Source: Corythucha ciliata
Taxonomy: Eukaryota > Arthropoda > Insecta > Hemiptera > Tingidae
Assembly: GCA_038030265.1 (NCBI GenBank)
Contig: CM075943.1
Span: forward strand, 17,174,001 to 17,238,000
Length of the DNA: 64,000 nucleotides
Reading direction: 5' to 3'
The position numbers and the translations under genes were made by a program. This document shows positions 1 to 11,297 of this stretch, one piece after another (position 1 is the first letter of the stretch; each line of letters opens with the position of its first letter). The notes below the pieces were generated by a model. The model made no database searches and was not told where the DNA came from. It saw only the letters and a list, made by a program, of their open reading frames with translations.

Positions 1-1018
1 GGCAGAGAACATTTTCATTTAATCAAGGTCTAGAGAAGACATTGGCTACGTGTGGAGAGGGAAGGACGCCGAGGGTTGATAGAAAATTCAGAACGCGTCT
101 TCAGCACTCAGAAATAATATAGAAAAAAAAACAGGGGTAGAAGAACGAAAACGAAGCGAAATACTCACAAGATCATCGCTCCAGGAAAATGACCGAGAAA
201 GAGATAATTTAGGAATTGAAGTTTGTACCTTCCAAAAAGCGAGATTGATTTTCATTATGTAAACATTAGTTTCTCAGCAAAAACGTTATTAGGTTTTTGA
301 AAAATTACTTCTCTTCCAGGTATTTTTTCGTTTCGACCATTACAGAGCGCAAGATAAAAAAAAACATTCGAACGCAGGTCACGTCCTTAGCAAATTTCAT
401 ATCAAACGAGTCGAGGGGCTTAAAGAGGGAGAACCGTAATACTTAAATTAGTGTGTATGGGTGGGAGGAGGGTGGGCCGAGAGAGATTGTTGAAACGTGA
501 AAGAGGCGATATTTACATACGGTGATGTTTTGATTCGACAATAATTGAGCTTTAGCTCAATCATTAGCTCAGGTTAGGACGCATATTGTCTTGGTATGTG
601 TGTAGAAGCAACACAATTGAAAGATTTCACGGAAAGTTTCCTAATATACTTTTGTCGCCCCTTTGTGTGTTTTTTTAATACAAGTTTTTGTGGCGGGTTT
701 TCAGCCGGAAAACAACTTCTTGAAGGAGGTAAATGGAAATATCAAATGTAGGGGTTTCTTTTCTTCCCCTGCTGTCAGACCCTTTGTCTGTGCGGCATGC
801 TTGGCCTTTCCATTGCTAAGCGCAAGAAAAAAGGGCGAAAACAAATTCTTTACGCCCTCAGACATCAGTGGTGGATGTTTTCCTCAACTGACAATTCAAA
901 CCAACAACAAGACAATTGCCTCTGAAGTCTGTTTTTCTGTTCCTGGGCGACTGTGCAACTTACGCCACGTACAGTGGACTATTCGTTTCTTTGTTAATTA
1001 AGATAGGTATTTACAGAG
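1..1018. other. unassigned non-coding DNA
   Basis: No recognisable gene or repeat family was found here. A 112-codon open frame at 663-1001 (+) begins with ATG but has no familiar domain and no convincing splice context, so I treat it as chance. A short GAGCTTTAGCTCAATCATTAG palindrome-like stretch lies near 545-570. Confidence 0.5.
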
Positions 1019-1085
1019 GCAGTCAGGGGCGCCGAAACGATTTCAATGAAGTGTAGCAGAGTTCTAATAAAAGGACCCACCCACG
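1019..1085 (+). repeat. repeat-boundary module preceding a ~30-bp array (copy 1)
   Basis: The stretch beginning CAGGGGCGCCGAAACGATTT and running through GTGTAGCAG to ACCCACCCAC is matched with a few substitutions at 8182-8245. In both places it lies directly before an array of degenerate ~30-bp units. This looks like the conserved edge of a dispersed mobile or satellite-bearing repeat. The family is not recognised. Confidence 0.6.
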
Positions 1086-1995
1086 GGGAATGGCCAAATA
1101 GACAATTCCGCACACCTTTGAAAATGGCTAAACTGACAACAAACCCCCTAAAGGCCCTAGAAAATTTCAATCTTCAAAGTATTTCCGTCTAGAAATGGTC
1201 AAACTGGACATTTGTGTGCTTTGCAAGGTATCATCAGGGACCCTTCGCCCCCTTGAAAGTGGCTAAACTGACTTATCTGCGCCAAAAAATGACCAAATAT
1301 AGGGTTAATTGACTATTTGCGCCCTTTAATGGTAAAACTAACGATTCGCTACTTTAAAATGGCTAAACTGACAATATTAGTAATCTGAAAATAGCCAAAC
1401 TGGCAGTTCACGCTGGAAAAATGACCATTCCGTCCTAAAAATGCAAAACTGACGATTCGTGCCTCATAAATGGCTTAGCTAATCGTTCGCACCCTAAAAT
1501 TCACGCCTTGGAAATGCATAAAACTGGTCACAAAAGCCCAACTGGTTATTCACACCCAAAAATTAGCAAAAACGATTGTTTGTGCTTCAAAAATAGCTAA
1601 ACTGACGAGTCGCGCCATGAAATGTTTGAACTGACGATTTGTGCCCTGAAAATTGCCAAAACCGTTCATTGGTGCTCTAAAAATGACCAAATAGACAATT
1701 CCGCGACATTGAAAATAACTGAACTGACGAGTGGTGCCCTAAAATAACGAAACGCCTTATTAATTTCAATCTTCGAAGTTTCGCTCTAAAAAGGGTTAAA
1801 CTGGATTCGTCCCTTGAAAGTTGTAGAACTGACTTGATCAGACCCAAAAGGCGGCTGCTGGCCGTACTGACGATTCATGCGTTGGCTAAACTGACAGAAT
1901 CGCGCCTTGAAAAGGTTTGAACTGACTCGATCCAGTGACCTTAAAATGGCAAAAACGACCATTCGCGTTACCAAAATGACTATTCACGCGCTAAA
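1086..1995 (+). repeat. degenerate ~32-bp tandem array (AAAATGGCTAAACTGAC units)
   Basis: Units of roughly 30-34 bp recur, built around AAAATGGCTAAACTGACRATTCGCGCC, with heavy divergence between copies. Clear examples lie near 1121, 1251, 1361, 1440, 1600 and 1880. Open frames in this stretch only reflect the repeat. Confidence 0.75.
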
Positions 1996-2043
1996 AATAG
2001 TAAACTCAGTCACTAACGACGAAGAGAATTCGGGTTTCAGACT

Positions 2044-2860
2044 ATGGATTTTCTTAAACTCTCTTTCGGTAACTGTCAATTTCGCTCGTCGCCCCAGAAA
2101 CTAACAGTTTTGAAATGGAATCTGCCAATTTCCTCCTATATGACAAAATATCACAAAACTAGATTCAGCAGCAGACAATTCGGACACGGGAAATCCTCAA
2201 AGCAACGCCGTCCTATAAACTGTCAATTTCGTTCTAGAACCTGTAAATTCCGTTCTGGAAATTGTAAATGTCGTCGTTAAAACTATCAATGTCGTCCTAA
2301 AACTCCCAATTTCATCCCTTAAACTGTTCAAGATTGTGACTTTCGTACTTAAAGCAGTCAATTCCGTCTTCCAATACTGCCAATTTTGTTCAAGAACTGA
2401 CAATTTCGACTAGGAGGCTCAATTTCCTCCTACATACACAAAAGAATCCAATCTTTGATTTCGGTGAAGCATCAGACAATTCGGGCTCAGACGATGGGGG
2501 GTCCTAAGCCCCTTCTCCGGAAATAGTTGAGTACTAGAAACTATCGGTTTCAACGGCGAAATTGACAGTCTATTTCGTTCTGGAAACTAAATTTCGTCGT
2601 TGAAACTATCAATGTCGACCTATAACTGTCAATTTTGTCGTTGAAACTGTCAATCACATCCTATGAATGTTAATTTCATCCTATGAACGTCAATTTCCTG
2701 GTTAAAAACTGTCAATTTCGTCCAGAAAACTATCAACGGACATTTCTCCTGTAAACTGGTAATTTCGTCTTCGAAACATTGCCAATTTCGTCGTTGAAAA
2801 CTGTCAATTTCGGCATAGAGAGGTGTAGCAGGTGCTACACCATGGATATATGTAGTGTCG
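2044..2860 (+). repeat. degenerate ~19-20-bp tandem array (AAACTGTCAATTTCGTCCT units)
   Basis: The words CTGTCAATTTCG, CTATCAATGTCG and CTGCCAATTTTG recur about every 18-40 bp, separated by CGTCCTRRAA or GTTGTTGAA spacers. The core CAATTTCG resembles the ACAATTCGCG core of the preceding array, so the two may share ancestry. It fades out after about 2830 at a GTGTAGCAGGTGCTACACC palindrome. Confidence 0.7.
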
Positions 2861-4805
2861 GCGTCCAACGGGATTGTAAAAAAACCCGCGAAAGAGGTTG
2901 TTTGACAGAGCCAACCCCAACGAAATTGTCCAGACCCGCAAAGTGTGTTTTTTCATAAAATCAAACCCTCAAAATTGGCTATCTGAATAAGCCAAAAAGC
3001 TGAAGAAACCAGTAATTCAGCAATTCGATGACCCTCAAATGTATGGCTGGACTCGGAAACTGTCAATTTAGCCCTTCAAACTAGCTACTTGATCATAAAA
3101 ACTGGACGTTTTACGCCGGAAACAGACCTGTCGCTACAACAATTGCCATTTTCTCTACGAAGCATCCCAAAAATAGTAATTTTTGACCTATAAACTGACA
3201 AGGCGCGTGAAAAATTACATTTTGTTTTAAAAAAATAACTGGCTACTCAAAGAGAAAACAGGAAATTAAAAACTCTCCTGAACCTGATGTGAGTATACTA
3301 GTCCAGAAGCAGCTAATTTGTGTTTACGAACGGTGATTTCTCTCTTCCTCACCACCCAAGCCAACCATTTGCGCTTCTACTAACAATTTTAAGATAGAAC
3401 CAGTCAAACAAGACAGGAAACTGACAGAAAAAGCCAGCAAGCTGAGTAAAATACAGGGAACTGAAAAATTGCAATTTTGGTCCATAATGGGCTAATTAGT
3501 GATTTTTCAATGTTATTTTAACTGAAAAGGCTGTAACTAAAAGTGAAATTTCACGCTGAACAAAAAACTTCCTATCAAAAAAAGGCCAAAGACGCTTTAT
3601 TTTTGAGTTATTGAGTTTTTTTCCAATTTTAGCCATAATTGCCCCCGCTGAGCGGCGGGGCGCTCCGCTAGCTTGGAAAGCGAATGGCTTAGCCCACTCG
3701 AATACAGCGTGGTCTGGCTTTTCAACACCTTGCCCGAGGGATTGAAGCGACTCAAGCCAGTCGCACTAAACTGTAAAGTCTGGAAGTGGCTTCTGGAGAC
3801 CATATCTTGCTCCACAAAAGATTTCTTCAAGATTAGTTGACACTCGATTGGATTCTTGCCCGGACGAAAATTTTCCACGATTGTGCTTGAAGGGGAATGC
3901 CCAGTTCCGGGAAAAAGTAATTTTTTCCTCAGTCTGAGCCAAAAAGCTTTTTTTTTTTTTTTGGTAAATGGTCCATGGTGGTTTTGGTCAGTTAAGAAAC
4001 ATTTTCGCCCGAAACTCACCACATTCCTCGTGGTAAACGTGTCATACTCATAGGCCACGTGCGCCCGACTTAACCCCCCGACCCTCTATCCTTGCTAGCT
4101 CTTTAACCGTATAAAATTGACACGGGCTCTTCTCTTTAATGATTCTTGTTTGGCGATATAAAATTAAATTTCTCCGTTACAAACATGAAACACCCCCCCC
4201 CCTCACCAAGTTGACGAATAAAAGAGCTAAATGTTAAAATTAAGAAAGTTCGCTAATTAATGAGAAAAATTGTCAGAGCTTTAATTTTGTTCAGGATTTG
4301 ATGAATATTAATCATGAGGCTAACGTGGCAGCTTGAGGCTCTATCCTTTTTGTGTGCGCGTACAACCATCCTTTTACTAATATACCTCTTCCCCTCTACT
4401 TCCGGTATTACTGCGCTCTGATAGAGGGTTAAGCCAACAATTATTATGAGGGGAAAATGTAGTCAAAGATGGTAGTGGTGGGTGGTTGGGGGGGGGGTAT
4501 CAATGGCTTTTGAACGTGTTTTTCCCCTTTGGTGCAGGTAACAAGCTACTTTATTTTTATAGCGTCAGCCCTCATCATCAGACACGAAAGACTGAAAATT
4601 TTATAGAGAGAAAACGTAGAGATGTGACACGAATTTCAGTTTTGTTATTCCTGTGAATTTCAATTTCAACTTGCCGCAGAGCCCAATTAGGTTGTGGGAA
4701 TAAGGGACAGATAATGAAATCATTTTTCATTCATCACAAAGTGATCGTTCAACCCTCTCACGTACTTTGACTCATAGCCTGTCTGGCTACATTTACTTTT
4801 TTTAG
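2861..4805. other. unassigned DNA between array and gypsy relic
   Basis: Scattered CTGTCAATTT and CAGAAAC words from the neighbouring array persist to about 3250, then the sequence becomes nondescript. A 153-codon open frame on the minus strand (3597-4058) has no domain I recognise and carries a poly-lysine stretch from a T homopolymer, so it is not called a gene. C and G runs of about 10 lie near 4190 and 4485. Confidence 0.45.
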
Positions 4806-5080
4806 ATGTCGATGCAAACCCTTAAAAAAAAGACACAGTTTCTCACATCAAAGTGCTTTCCCATACGTGCACGATATTCTTCCAGGTGTATACTATATAA
4901 AATATACGCCCTTAACATTCGACCCTGTAGTATTAATCCCTGTCTCCTCTCTCACATGTTTATTTCTTATATTTTATTTTTCATTTCAAACTCGTTGGCT
5001 CTCATTAATTCTCGTCAAATAAAACCTTTCTAAAGGTGTCTTTAACTCGCGTTTTTCATTATAATTTATTTGACGAGAAT

Positions 5081-5671
5081 ATGCAAAGCTCTTTGAAACC
5101 TGAACGGTTCGAAGCTGACCCAAATTCTAGTACGACCGCTTCTGAATTCGACAATTTCATTGTATGCGCAGAGCCTCCGCCATCAGACGCTACAAAACTA
5201 AAACTCTTGATCAACTTCGTTTCTCATTGCGTCGATAACTTCGTAAGTAACTGTTCGACGTTTGAAGAGGCTGTTGAAGTGCTCGAGCGCATCTACGACA
5301 AACACGTCAACGAAATTTATGCAAGATACAAGCTAGCGACTCGCCGTCAAAACTCCGATGAGTCAATAGATCAGTATCTTCGGGCATTAACAGTTCTGGG
5401 CAAATATTGTCAATTCAAGGCTGTCACCGCCGATCAAAACCGGGACGATTTCATCAGAGACGCATTCATTAATGGATTGTACTCGCCGGAGACTCGCCAA
5501 CGTCTTCTCGAAAAGTCTTCTCTCACATTAGACGAAGCATCTAAAGACGCTAGATCACTTGAACTGGCCCGTCTGCAAACTCTCTCGTTCCCCTCGATAT
5601 CAACAGTTAACGCTGTTCGATTCGATTTGCCATCGAAATCCATCGATTTGCCATTCTCCATCGAAATCTAA
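5081..5671 (+). pseudogene. gag capsid-like region of the dead gypsy element
   Basis: About 196 codons stay open from the ATG at 5081, which I prefer over the in-frame GTG at 5036 because MQSSLKPERFEADP looks like a normal gypsy Gag N-terminus. The protein shows the capsid-like pattern of alternating helices with NEIYARYKLATRRQNSDESI and FIRDAFINGLYSPETRQRLL, typical of retrotransposon Gag. The frame is lost at about 5671, just before the zinc knuckle, which continues in another frame. Confidence 0.8.
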
Positions 5672-6240
5672 AAGCTCTCTTCGAGAATCTTCAGTATCCT
5701 CGAGCTTATCGCAAGAAACACTCGCCGCTATTCATAAAAAATGTTTCTACTGCGGCAAAAAGAAACATTCTCGAACTAACTGCCCAGCGAAAAACGCTCA
5801 ATGCACAAAATGTAGATCATCCTATCAAGCGTCGAAGCAAAATTTAAAGTCAAACTCACGGCACTCGACCGCAGTTCTCAGCTCGATAGCCTTACCAAAA
5901 GCACAGTTGCGGCTACTACGATCAATGGCCACCCAGTATTCGCTCTGGTCGATACCGGAAGTACCTCGAGCTTTCTTAATAAGAAGACTGCCCACAAGTT
6001 TGGTATTCGTGTTCTTCCGTCGTCAGAAAAGGTGTGAAGGGCCTCCACATCTGTTACGTCGCGAGTAACTGGACGATGTAAAGTCACTCTAACACTTCTT
6101 AACCACTCTTATGAAGACGTGGAGCTGTCTCTTCTCCCCGATCTCTGTTCTGATCTCATAATAGGTCACGATCTCTTGAAGGCCCATTCCTCTCTTCAGG
6201 TAGTTTTTGGAGGTGCAAAAGAGGCTCTCACAATTTATTC
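5672..6240 (+). pseudogene. zinc knuckle and aspartic protease remnant
   Basis: A CCHC-type knuckle (CFYCGKKKHSRTNC, followed by CTKC) is encoded around 5741-5815, and a retroviral-type protease active site (ALVDTGSTSSF) around 5941-5975, in different frames. The frame breaks between them show that the polyprotein can no longer be made. The knuckle would bind RNA and the protease would process the polyprotein in an active relative. Confidence 0.8.
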
Positions 6241-6258
6241 TTCTTTGATCTCCGCCTC

Positions 6259-6910
6259 GTGGAACCAGCTTCGCTTTTCGATAATTTGAAAGAAGGCTGC
6301 GCTCCTGTAGCTACTAAATCTCGTCGACATTCATCAAGTGACCTCGAATTTATCGAAGCAGAAATCAAACGTCTACTTTCAGAAGGGATCGTAGAACCAA
6401 ATTTTTCACCTTGTCGAGCTCAGGCTCTCGTTGTCTCGAACGAAAACCATAAAAAAAGAATGGTGATCGATTATTCTAGAACAATTAATCGCTTCACACT
6501 GTTGGACGCCTATCCTCTTCCTCGGATCGAGGAAATAGTAAACAAGGTCGCGTGTAACGAAAGATTCAGTAAGATTGATTTAAAAAGCGCGTACCATCAA
6601 ATTCCTATAAAATAAGAAGACAAAGCTTACACAGCGTTCGAAGCATGCGGGCAGCTGTACCACTTTAATCGTATATGTTTTGGCGTCACCAACGGAGTTG
6701 CAGCGAGCCATCGACGGAATTATCCGCAAAGAAAACCTCCAAGGAACTTACGCCTGCTAGGACGACGTGACCGTTTGCGGCAAAACTAAAGAAGAACACG
6801 ATCGAAACCTCAAACATTTTATGAAAGCCGCCTGGAAATATCGTCTCACTCTTAACGAAGAAAAGTCTTCGTTTTCGCTTCGTACTATTATTCTTCTGGG
6901 CTAACAAATT
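6259..6910 (+). pseudogene. reverse transcriptase remnant with a stop in the catalytic motif
   Basis: RT motifs follow in order: EGIVEPNFSPCRAQALVV, RMVIDYSRTINRFTLLDAYP, and FSKIDLKSAYHQIPI with the first catalytic aspartate. A stop at 6613-6615 follows, then a frame with AYTAFEACGQLYHFNRICFG. The YxDD box is readable at about 6750-6770 as TYAC, stop, DDV: a TAG lies directly before the two catalytic aspartates. The copy is therefore catalytically dead. Confidence 0.85.
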
Positions 6911-6959
6911 TCAAATAAAGCCATCAAACCGAATCCTGATCGCCTCAACCCACTCAGAA

Positions 6960-7515
6960 AACTCTCTCCTCCTCATGATACCGCATCAATGCGTCGTACT
7001 GTCGGAATGTTTTCTCATTACTTGGCACATATTCCTAAATTTTCGGCCAAAATCCTCCCTCTGGTTCTTTCTTCGTTCCTCCTATCGCCGGCAGGCGTTT
7101 GAAAATTTAAAATCGGACATAGAAAATTCTGTCGTTGCATGCATCGATCCGGATTTGCCGTTTGTTGTCGAAACTGATGCCTCGGAAAATGCTTTGGCTG
7201 CGACCTTGTCCCAAACTGATCGTCCAGTCGTTTATTTTTTTTCAGAGTTTTATCCGGTTCTGAATTAAAACACTCGTCATTGGAAAAAGAGGCTCAAGCG
7301 ATTGTTGAAGCGGTCCGCAAATGGCGTCATTACCTGATCGGACGCCACTTTAAACTGATCACTGATCAACGGTCTGTATCATTCATGTTCAATGTCCCAC
7401 ATTCGGGTAAAGTGAAGAATGAGAAGATATTGAGGTGGCGTCTCGAATTGTCATGTTTTCAATATGATACCATTTACAGGACTGGATCCCAAAACACTGC
7501 GGCAGATGCTTTTTC
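6960..7515 (+). pseudogene. RNase H remnant
   Basis: The region encodes FVVETDASENALAATLSQ (first RNase H aspartate, about 7165-7215), then after a stop and frame change HSSLEKEAQAIVEAVRKWRHYL and FKLITDQRSVSFMF, the conserved glutamate and second aspartate of the Ty3/gypsy RNase H. A stop at 7266-7268 separates the halves. Confidence 0.8.
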
Positions 7516-7519
7516 AAGA

Positions 7520-8011
7520 ATATGTTCCACAATCCAAACTTCTCTCGAGAAACTTGAGAAAATTCACGACGAGCTCTGTCATCCCGGTGTCATCCGCGTG
7601 TACCATTGGGTTAGAAGTAAGAATCTTCCTTATTCTTTGGACGAAATACGTCGGATTTCTGCAGCTTGCAAGCACTGTGCTGCAATTAAGCCGGGGTTTC
7701 ATAGAAATCAAGGCACTTTAATAAAAGCAACAGCTCCTTTCGAGCGGCTTAACGCCGATTTTAAAGGCCCTTTGCCTTCGTCCACCCAAAATCGGTACCT
7801 CCTCGTCGTCATTGATGAATTTTCCCGACTTCCTTTCGCTTTTCCGGGCCGTGATACGTCCACTTCGACCGTCATAACTCACCTTTGTTCTCTTATTTCA
7901 ATTTTCGGAGCTCACTCCTACATTCATACGGACAGAGGATCGTCTTTCATGTCTGCTGAAATGAAAGAGTACCTTACGTTTTTCATTACAGACCCCTTCA
8001 AGCTCAGTTGA
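7520..8011 (+). pseudogene. integrase remnant, truncated before the catalytic glutamate
   Basis: An H2C2 zinc-binding segment (IHDELCHPGVIRVYHW followed by CKHCAAIKPG) leads into an integrase core with ERLNADFKGPLP (first Asp) and YIHTDRGSSFMSAEM (second Asp). The frame ends at 8011 with unrelated residues. The third acidic residue of the DDE triad and the C-terminal domain are not visible downstream, so the copy is 3' truncated or too diverged to read. Confidence 0.8.
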
Positions 8012-8181
8012 GAGTAAAATGCAATTAAAACATGCTCGACTGTACTCGGTCTCCGAGTGGGGAGGACGACAACTTTCAAGGAATTTCCGAATATCATAAA
8101 ATTATCAAAGCGCATCTTAATGGGAGGTTGAGAAACAATTTTGGTCCTACATTTGTTACAATTGGTCTATTGGAGTCGGCA

Positions 8182-8334
8182 CAGTGGCACAGAAACGGTT
8201 TCAATGAGGTGTAGCAGGAGTCTTAAAACGTACCCACCCACATCCCTTCTTCACTCAAGTTCTTATCATTAGCTTACACCCCCCCCCCCCATCGCGCCTC
8301 ACCACATTACCATCTTCCTGGTCATATAGAGAAA
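8182..8334 (+). repeat. repeat-boundary module preceding a ~30-bp array (copy 2)
   Basis: CAGTGGCACAGAAACGGTTT and the following GTGTAGCAGGAGTC to ACCCACCCAC repeat the module at 1019-1085. A C run of about 11 lies at 8280. The start CAGTGGC and an inverted CGCCACTG at 9117-9123 might be ends of one element, but no target duplication is seen. Confidence 0.5.
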
Positions 8335-8885
8335 AACGCCAATTCGCGGCTGAAATTGAGGTAACTCTCTATTTAGCGGCTAAGGTTAGGAAAAAGCGCT
8401 ATTTCACAAGACAAAAATTGACAGAAAACGCTAATTAGCAGATAAACTGAGAAAAAGCGCTAATTCACGGATAAGGTGTAGAAAAAAGCTAACCAACGCC
8501 TAAAAACGAAAAATTCGGCGTCTAAAATGATGAACAACGGTACAATCACGGCTATAGTTGAGAAAACACTGATTCGCGGCTTTGAGGAAAACTTTGTTGC
8601 TAAAATTGAGAGAAAGCCCTATTTGTAAAAAAATGTAGAAAAAAATCCAATTTATGGGTAAAATTGAGGCAAAACAAAATAAAATAAACGCGAATAAAAT
8701 TGAGATAAACGTTAATTTGTAGCTAAAATTGAGAGAAAGTGTGAATTGGCGGCTAGAATATAGAAAAGCGCCGATTCTTTGCTCAAATTAAAACTCTAAT
8801 AAAAAGCGCTAATTCGGCAATAAAAAGTATGAAAACGCTAATAGACGGCTAAAATTGAGAAAAACGCCAATTCACAGCTAGCCGA
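8335..8885 (-). repeat. degenerate ~29-bp array (CTAATTCGCGGCTAAAATTGAG units)
   Basis: About 18 units with the pattern GAGAAAAACGCTAATTCGCGGCTAAAATT can be followed. The same unit, in the opposite orientation (TTTTCTCAATTTTAGCCGCGAATTAGCG), builds the arrays at 32320-32860 and 58745-59530 and short stretches at 22720-22960, 30180-30420 and 37850-37990. This is a dispersed family of short-period arrays. Confidence 0.8.
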
Positions 8886-9189
8886 ATGCGCCCGCGGTAT
8901 GTTGCACCTTATGCAGTGCATTGAATAAATTCAACCTCTGTGGCTTGGGGTAACGGAAGGAAGTATGTACTTGAAGGAAGTTTCTTCGTCGTTCCTTTGT
9001 TTCAAAAAGTGACTGAATCTTTAATCCGTTACGGGAAATTCCAACGCCGTTAGCAACCGGAGTAACGAGTTATTACCACCCACGTCAAGCTCTGGCGTTA
9101 AAAACGCTTACACTACGCCACTGCTTACATTTATAGTTTCCTGACGTAATTATAGTCTACTTCTGACGTTGAATCGATGGTTTCCAGAG
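8886..9189. other. unassigned
   Basis: Nothing recognised. It includes the CACTACGCCACTG sequence at 9111-9123 that could be a transposon end. Confidence 0.4.
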
Positions 9190-10925
9190 AATGGCGGATC
9201 AGAAGAATTCGGCAGCCTGGGCGGAACCGTCTAAAAAATTACTATTTGCACTGAGAAAAAAAAACACCACCGAACAGCTCACTCTCCACCGAAAAATTCG
9301 TTCAGCGGAGAATTCCATTTTTTCGGTGGTTAATCTTCACCACGGGTATCACTCTCCACCCCACATTACACCTGTAAACTCCCCACCGCCAAGCGGTCCA
9401 CACCGGTAACGTGTCAGTTTTGACCAACTGGCACGGCTGACGGGGAGTGGGGTGGAGATAACCAGGACTTGCACGTGTCGGGTCACTTCCCGGCCGTCAT
9501 GTCAGGCTTTATCCTGGTCATGTGCCATTCAAGGCATCAAGCCAGGGCGGGAAGAAGGCACAATCCTGGTTAATCTTCACCGAAGAAGGCAGCCATATTG
9601 TAAAATTACCATCGATGGTTCTGCGGTTGAGCGTTCTGCGTTCGTATAGCCGAACGTAAGTGAACATTCACCGCAGAAGAAATTACTTCTCCACTGAACT
9701 ATTTCTTCGGTGGCTTAAAATTCGATGACACGCCGAATAAAATTTACTGAAGATCGGTGACATTATTTCGGTAGTTGTTTTACTGAACGTCGGACGATCC
9801 TCAGCTGAGCATCGGTAAATGACCGATGCTCAGTGCCAAATCTCATGTCTAAGGGAACGGGTCACTTCTGCCAGCGACAAGTAGCCCATCGTCGTTGGCT
9901 ATCCACCGAGTAACCATGCCAAGCGATCGAGTCGAACGAATGAAGTTTCTATAGTTCTAACTGAGTTGGGGAGAGGAGAGCACGAGTTCAGTGTTCAGGT
10001 GGTGATTGTGTGTGTTGGGTGACCGTAAGAAAGTATCGGTTATTGGCAGGTACTAAAATTATTATTTCAGTTGGTGTAGTTCGTTGTAATTAATTTTTAT
10101 CTAGTTTTACGACGCTTCCTGACTACCATGACGGATGAACTTATTTCAAGAATATTATAATAGTGGTACTGCATGATTGAATGCATGTTTTTGTGATCCT
10201 AGTTTTCAGATTATGTAATTTATTCCCTTTTACTTGTTCATTGTGCTATGTACTTAATTCCCTACTAAGGATAATACATAATACAAGGATTTTAAACCGT
10301 GTACTATAGTTTATGGAGTAATGCTTCTCCTTTTTTGACCTTCACCAAAGACCCAAAGAGGCGAAACAAATACAGTCTACAACCAACCAGCGAATGTACC
10401 AGACTGTATACCGAACTTCAACGCTAAACACCGGCGAGCTAATGCTGAATATCTGCGAACGTGAGAAACAAGGCACTTGCCAGAAGGGTCGGGTTACCGA
10501 ACTAGGGAAGCGTATTTCCGATCATGATTGATTGCGCGCCGATATCAAGGGACTAGCCACCGAACTTCTGGAGACAAGGCGGAGAACTCCGTGACCGAAC
10601 ATAGGCTCATTGAAGACGAAGTTCGGAAGCAAACTACCGAAATTTTACTCGGCGGTTTTACACCGAACAAAAAGTCACCGAACATCACCGGAGAATGTTA
10701 CTAGAAGAAGATCGGTGGTATTTTCACCGCCGGAGGCCTCTCTCTCAACACATTTACCACATGCTCAACCCACAAAGTCCAACAACAAGCTCCAACGCCC
10801 AGTTCAAACCCCAAGCTTCTATACACCAACGCAGTTTGTGCCTGTCCGAGAGACTGCCAAATGTCGTCAGGTGAGGCAGAGCAAAGGAAAAACATTTGAT
10901 CGCCCCCTCCCCTCTCGGCTGATAG
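9190..10925. repeat. block rich in CACCGAA / TTCGGTGG words, unclassified
   Basis: The words CACCGAA, ACCGAACTTC and their complement TTCGGTGG recur in both orientations throughout, e.g. 9275-9300, 9330-9345, 9575, 9700-9715, 10400-10425, 10555-10570 and 10625-10720. Open frames of 65-109 codons exist but contain no known domain. I read it as an old composite repeat, possibly a non-autonomous element, rather than a gene. Confidence 0.5.
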
Positions 10926-10961
10926 TACCTTGCGCATAGTGCTTACGCTTTGTATACGAGG

Positions 10962-10969
10962 TCGTATCG
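10962..10969. other. 8-bp target site duplication, left copy (TCGTATCG)
   Basis: TCGTATCG lies directly outside the left terminal inverted repeat and is repeated exactly at 13236-13243 outside the right one. An 8-bp duplication is the hallmark of P and hAT transposition. Confidence 0.9.
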
Positions 10970-10996
10970 CAAAGTTGTATAGATACCAAGTTGCTT
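10970..10996 (+). repeat. left terminal inverted repeat of the P-like element
   Basis: Twenty-seven bases starting CAAAGTTGTATAGATACC and ending GTTGCTT. The reverse complement is found at 13209-13235 with one mismatch (G/A at position 8). Confidence 0.9.
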
Positions 10997-11195
10997 CACT
11001 CTTCTCTTATCATTGTACAAAACAGCGGTTTCAAGGAAAGTTCCGCGTTTTGCTCGCACCAGAGGTCGCTCCCTCTGATAGCGCGTTTATTAATGGAATC
11101 GTTTCGGTGTGAAAATTAGGGAAAGTTGGTTTTATTTTGTTATTTTTGCTATTATTACTCATTATATTCACGAAGTTTCTGTATTTCATAGAAAT

Positions 11196-11297
11196 ATGAA
11201 CTGCTGTGTACCTCAGTGTACAACTGGGTACCATAATAACAGGAAATTGCTGAAGGAGAAAAATAAAAGCAGCACCCCTCACTTAAAAATACCAAAA
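11196..11297 (+). pseudogene. THAP-domain exon 1 of the P-like element
   Basis: From the ATG at 11196 the frame reads MNCCVPQCTTGYHNN and continues to HLKIPK. The C-x(3-4)-C pair just after Met matches the first two zinc ligands of THAP zinc fingers (C2CH). The exon ends AAA|GTAAGG, a good 5' splice site at 11298, and phase 0 matches the second exon at 12210. An ATG further upstream in the same frame (11109) is less likely because THAP domains usually begin within a few residues of the initiator Met. In active relatives this domain binds the transposon ends. Confidence 0.75.

Larger units (their letters stand above)
4860..8164 (+). mobile_element. dead Ty3/gypsy-type LTR retrotransposon (internal region)
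   Basis: A complete order of gag, zinc knuckle, protease, reverse transcriptase, RNase H and integrase core can be followed on the + strand, but in at least six frames broken by stops and frameshifts. The integrase stops after its second acidic residue, and I find no matching long terminal repeats, although a TATATAAAATATACG stretch at about 4890 could be an old LTR promoter. The order RT-RNaseH-integrase is that of Ty3/gypsy. Edges are approximate. It is unrelated in sequence to elements A and B in the 40-52 kb region. Confidence 0.85.

Noticed and set aside
663..1001. 112-codon open frame
   Set aside because: No domain, no splice support, and composition like the surrounding non-coding DNA.
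3597..4058. 153-codon minus-strand open frame
   Set aside because: No domain; it includes a poly-lysine run from a homopolymer and shows no gene context.
8182..9123. Transposon bounded by CAGTGGC...CGCCACTG
   Set aside because: The two ends match only over about 8 bases and the flanks (AGTCGGCA and CTTACATT) are not a duplication.
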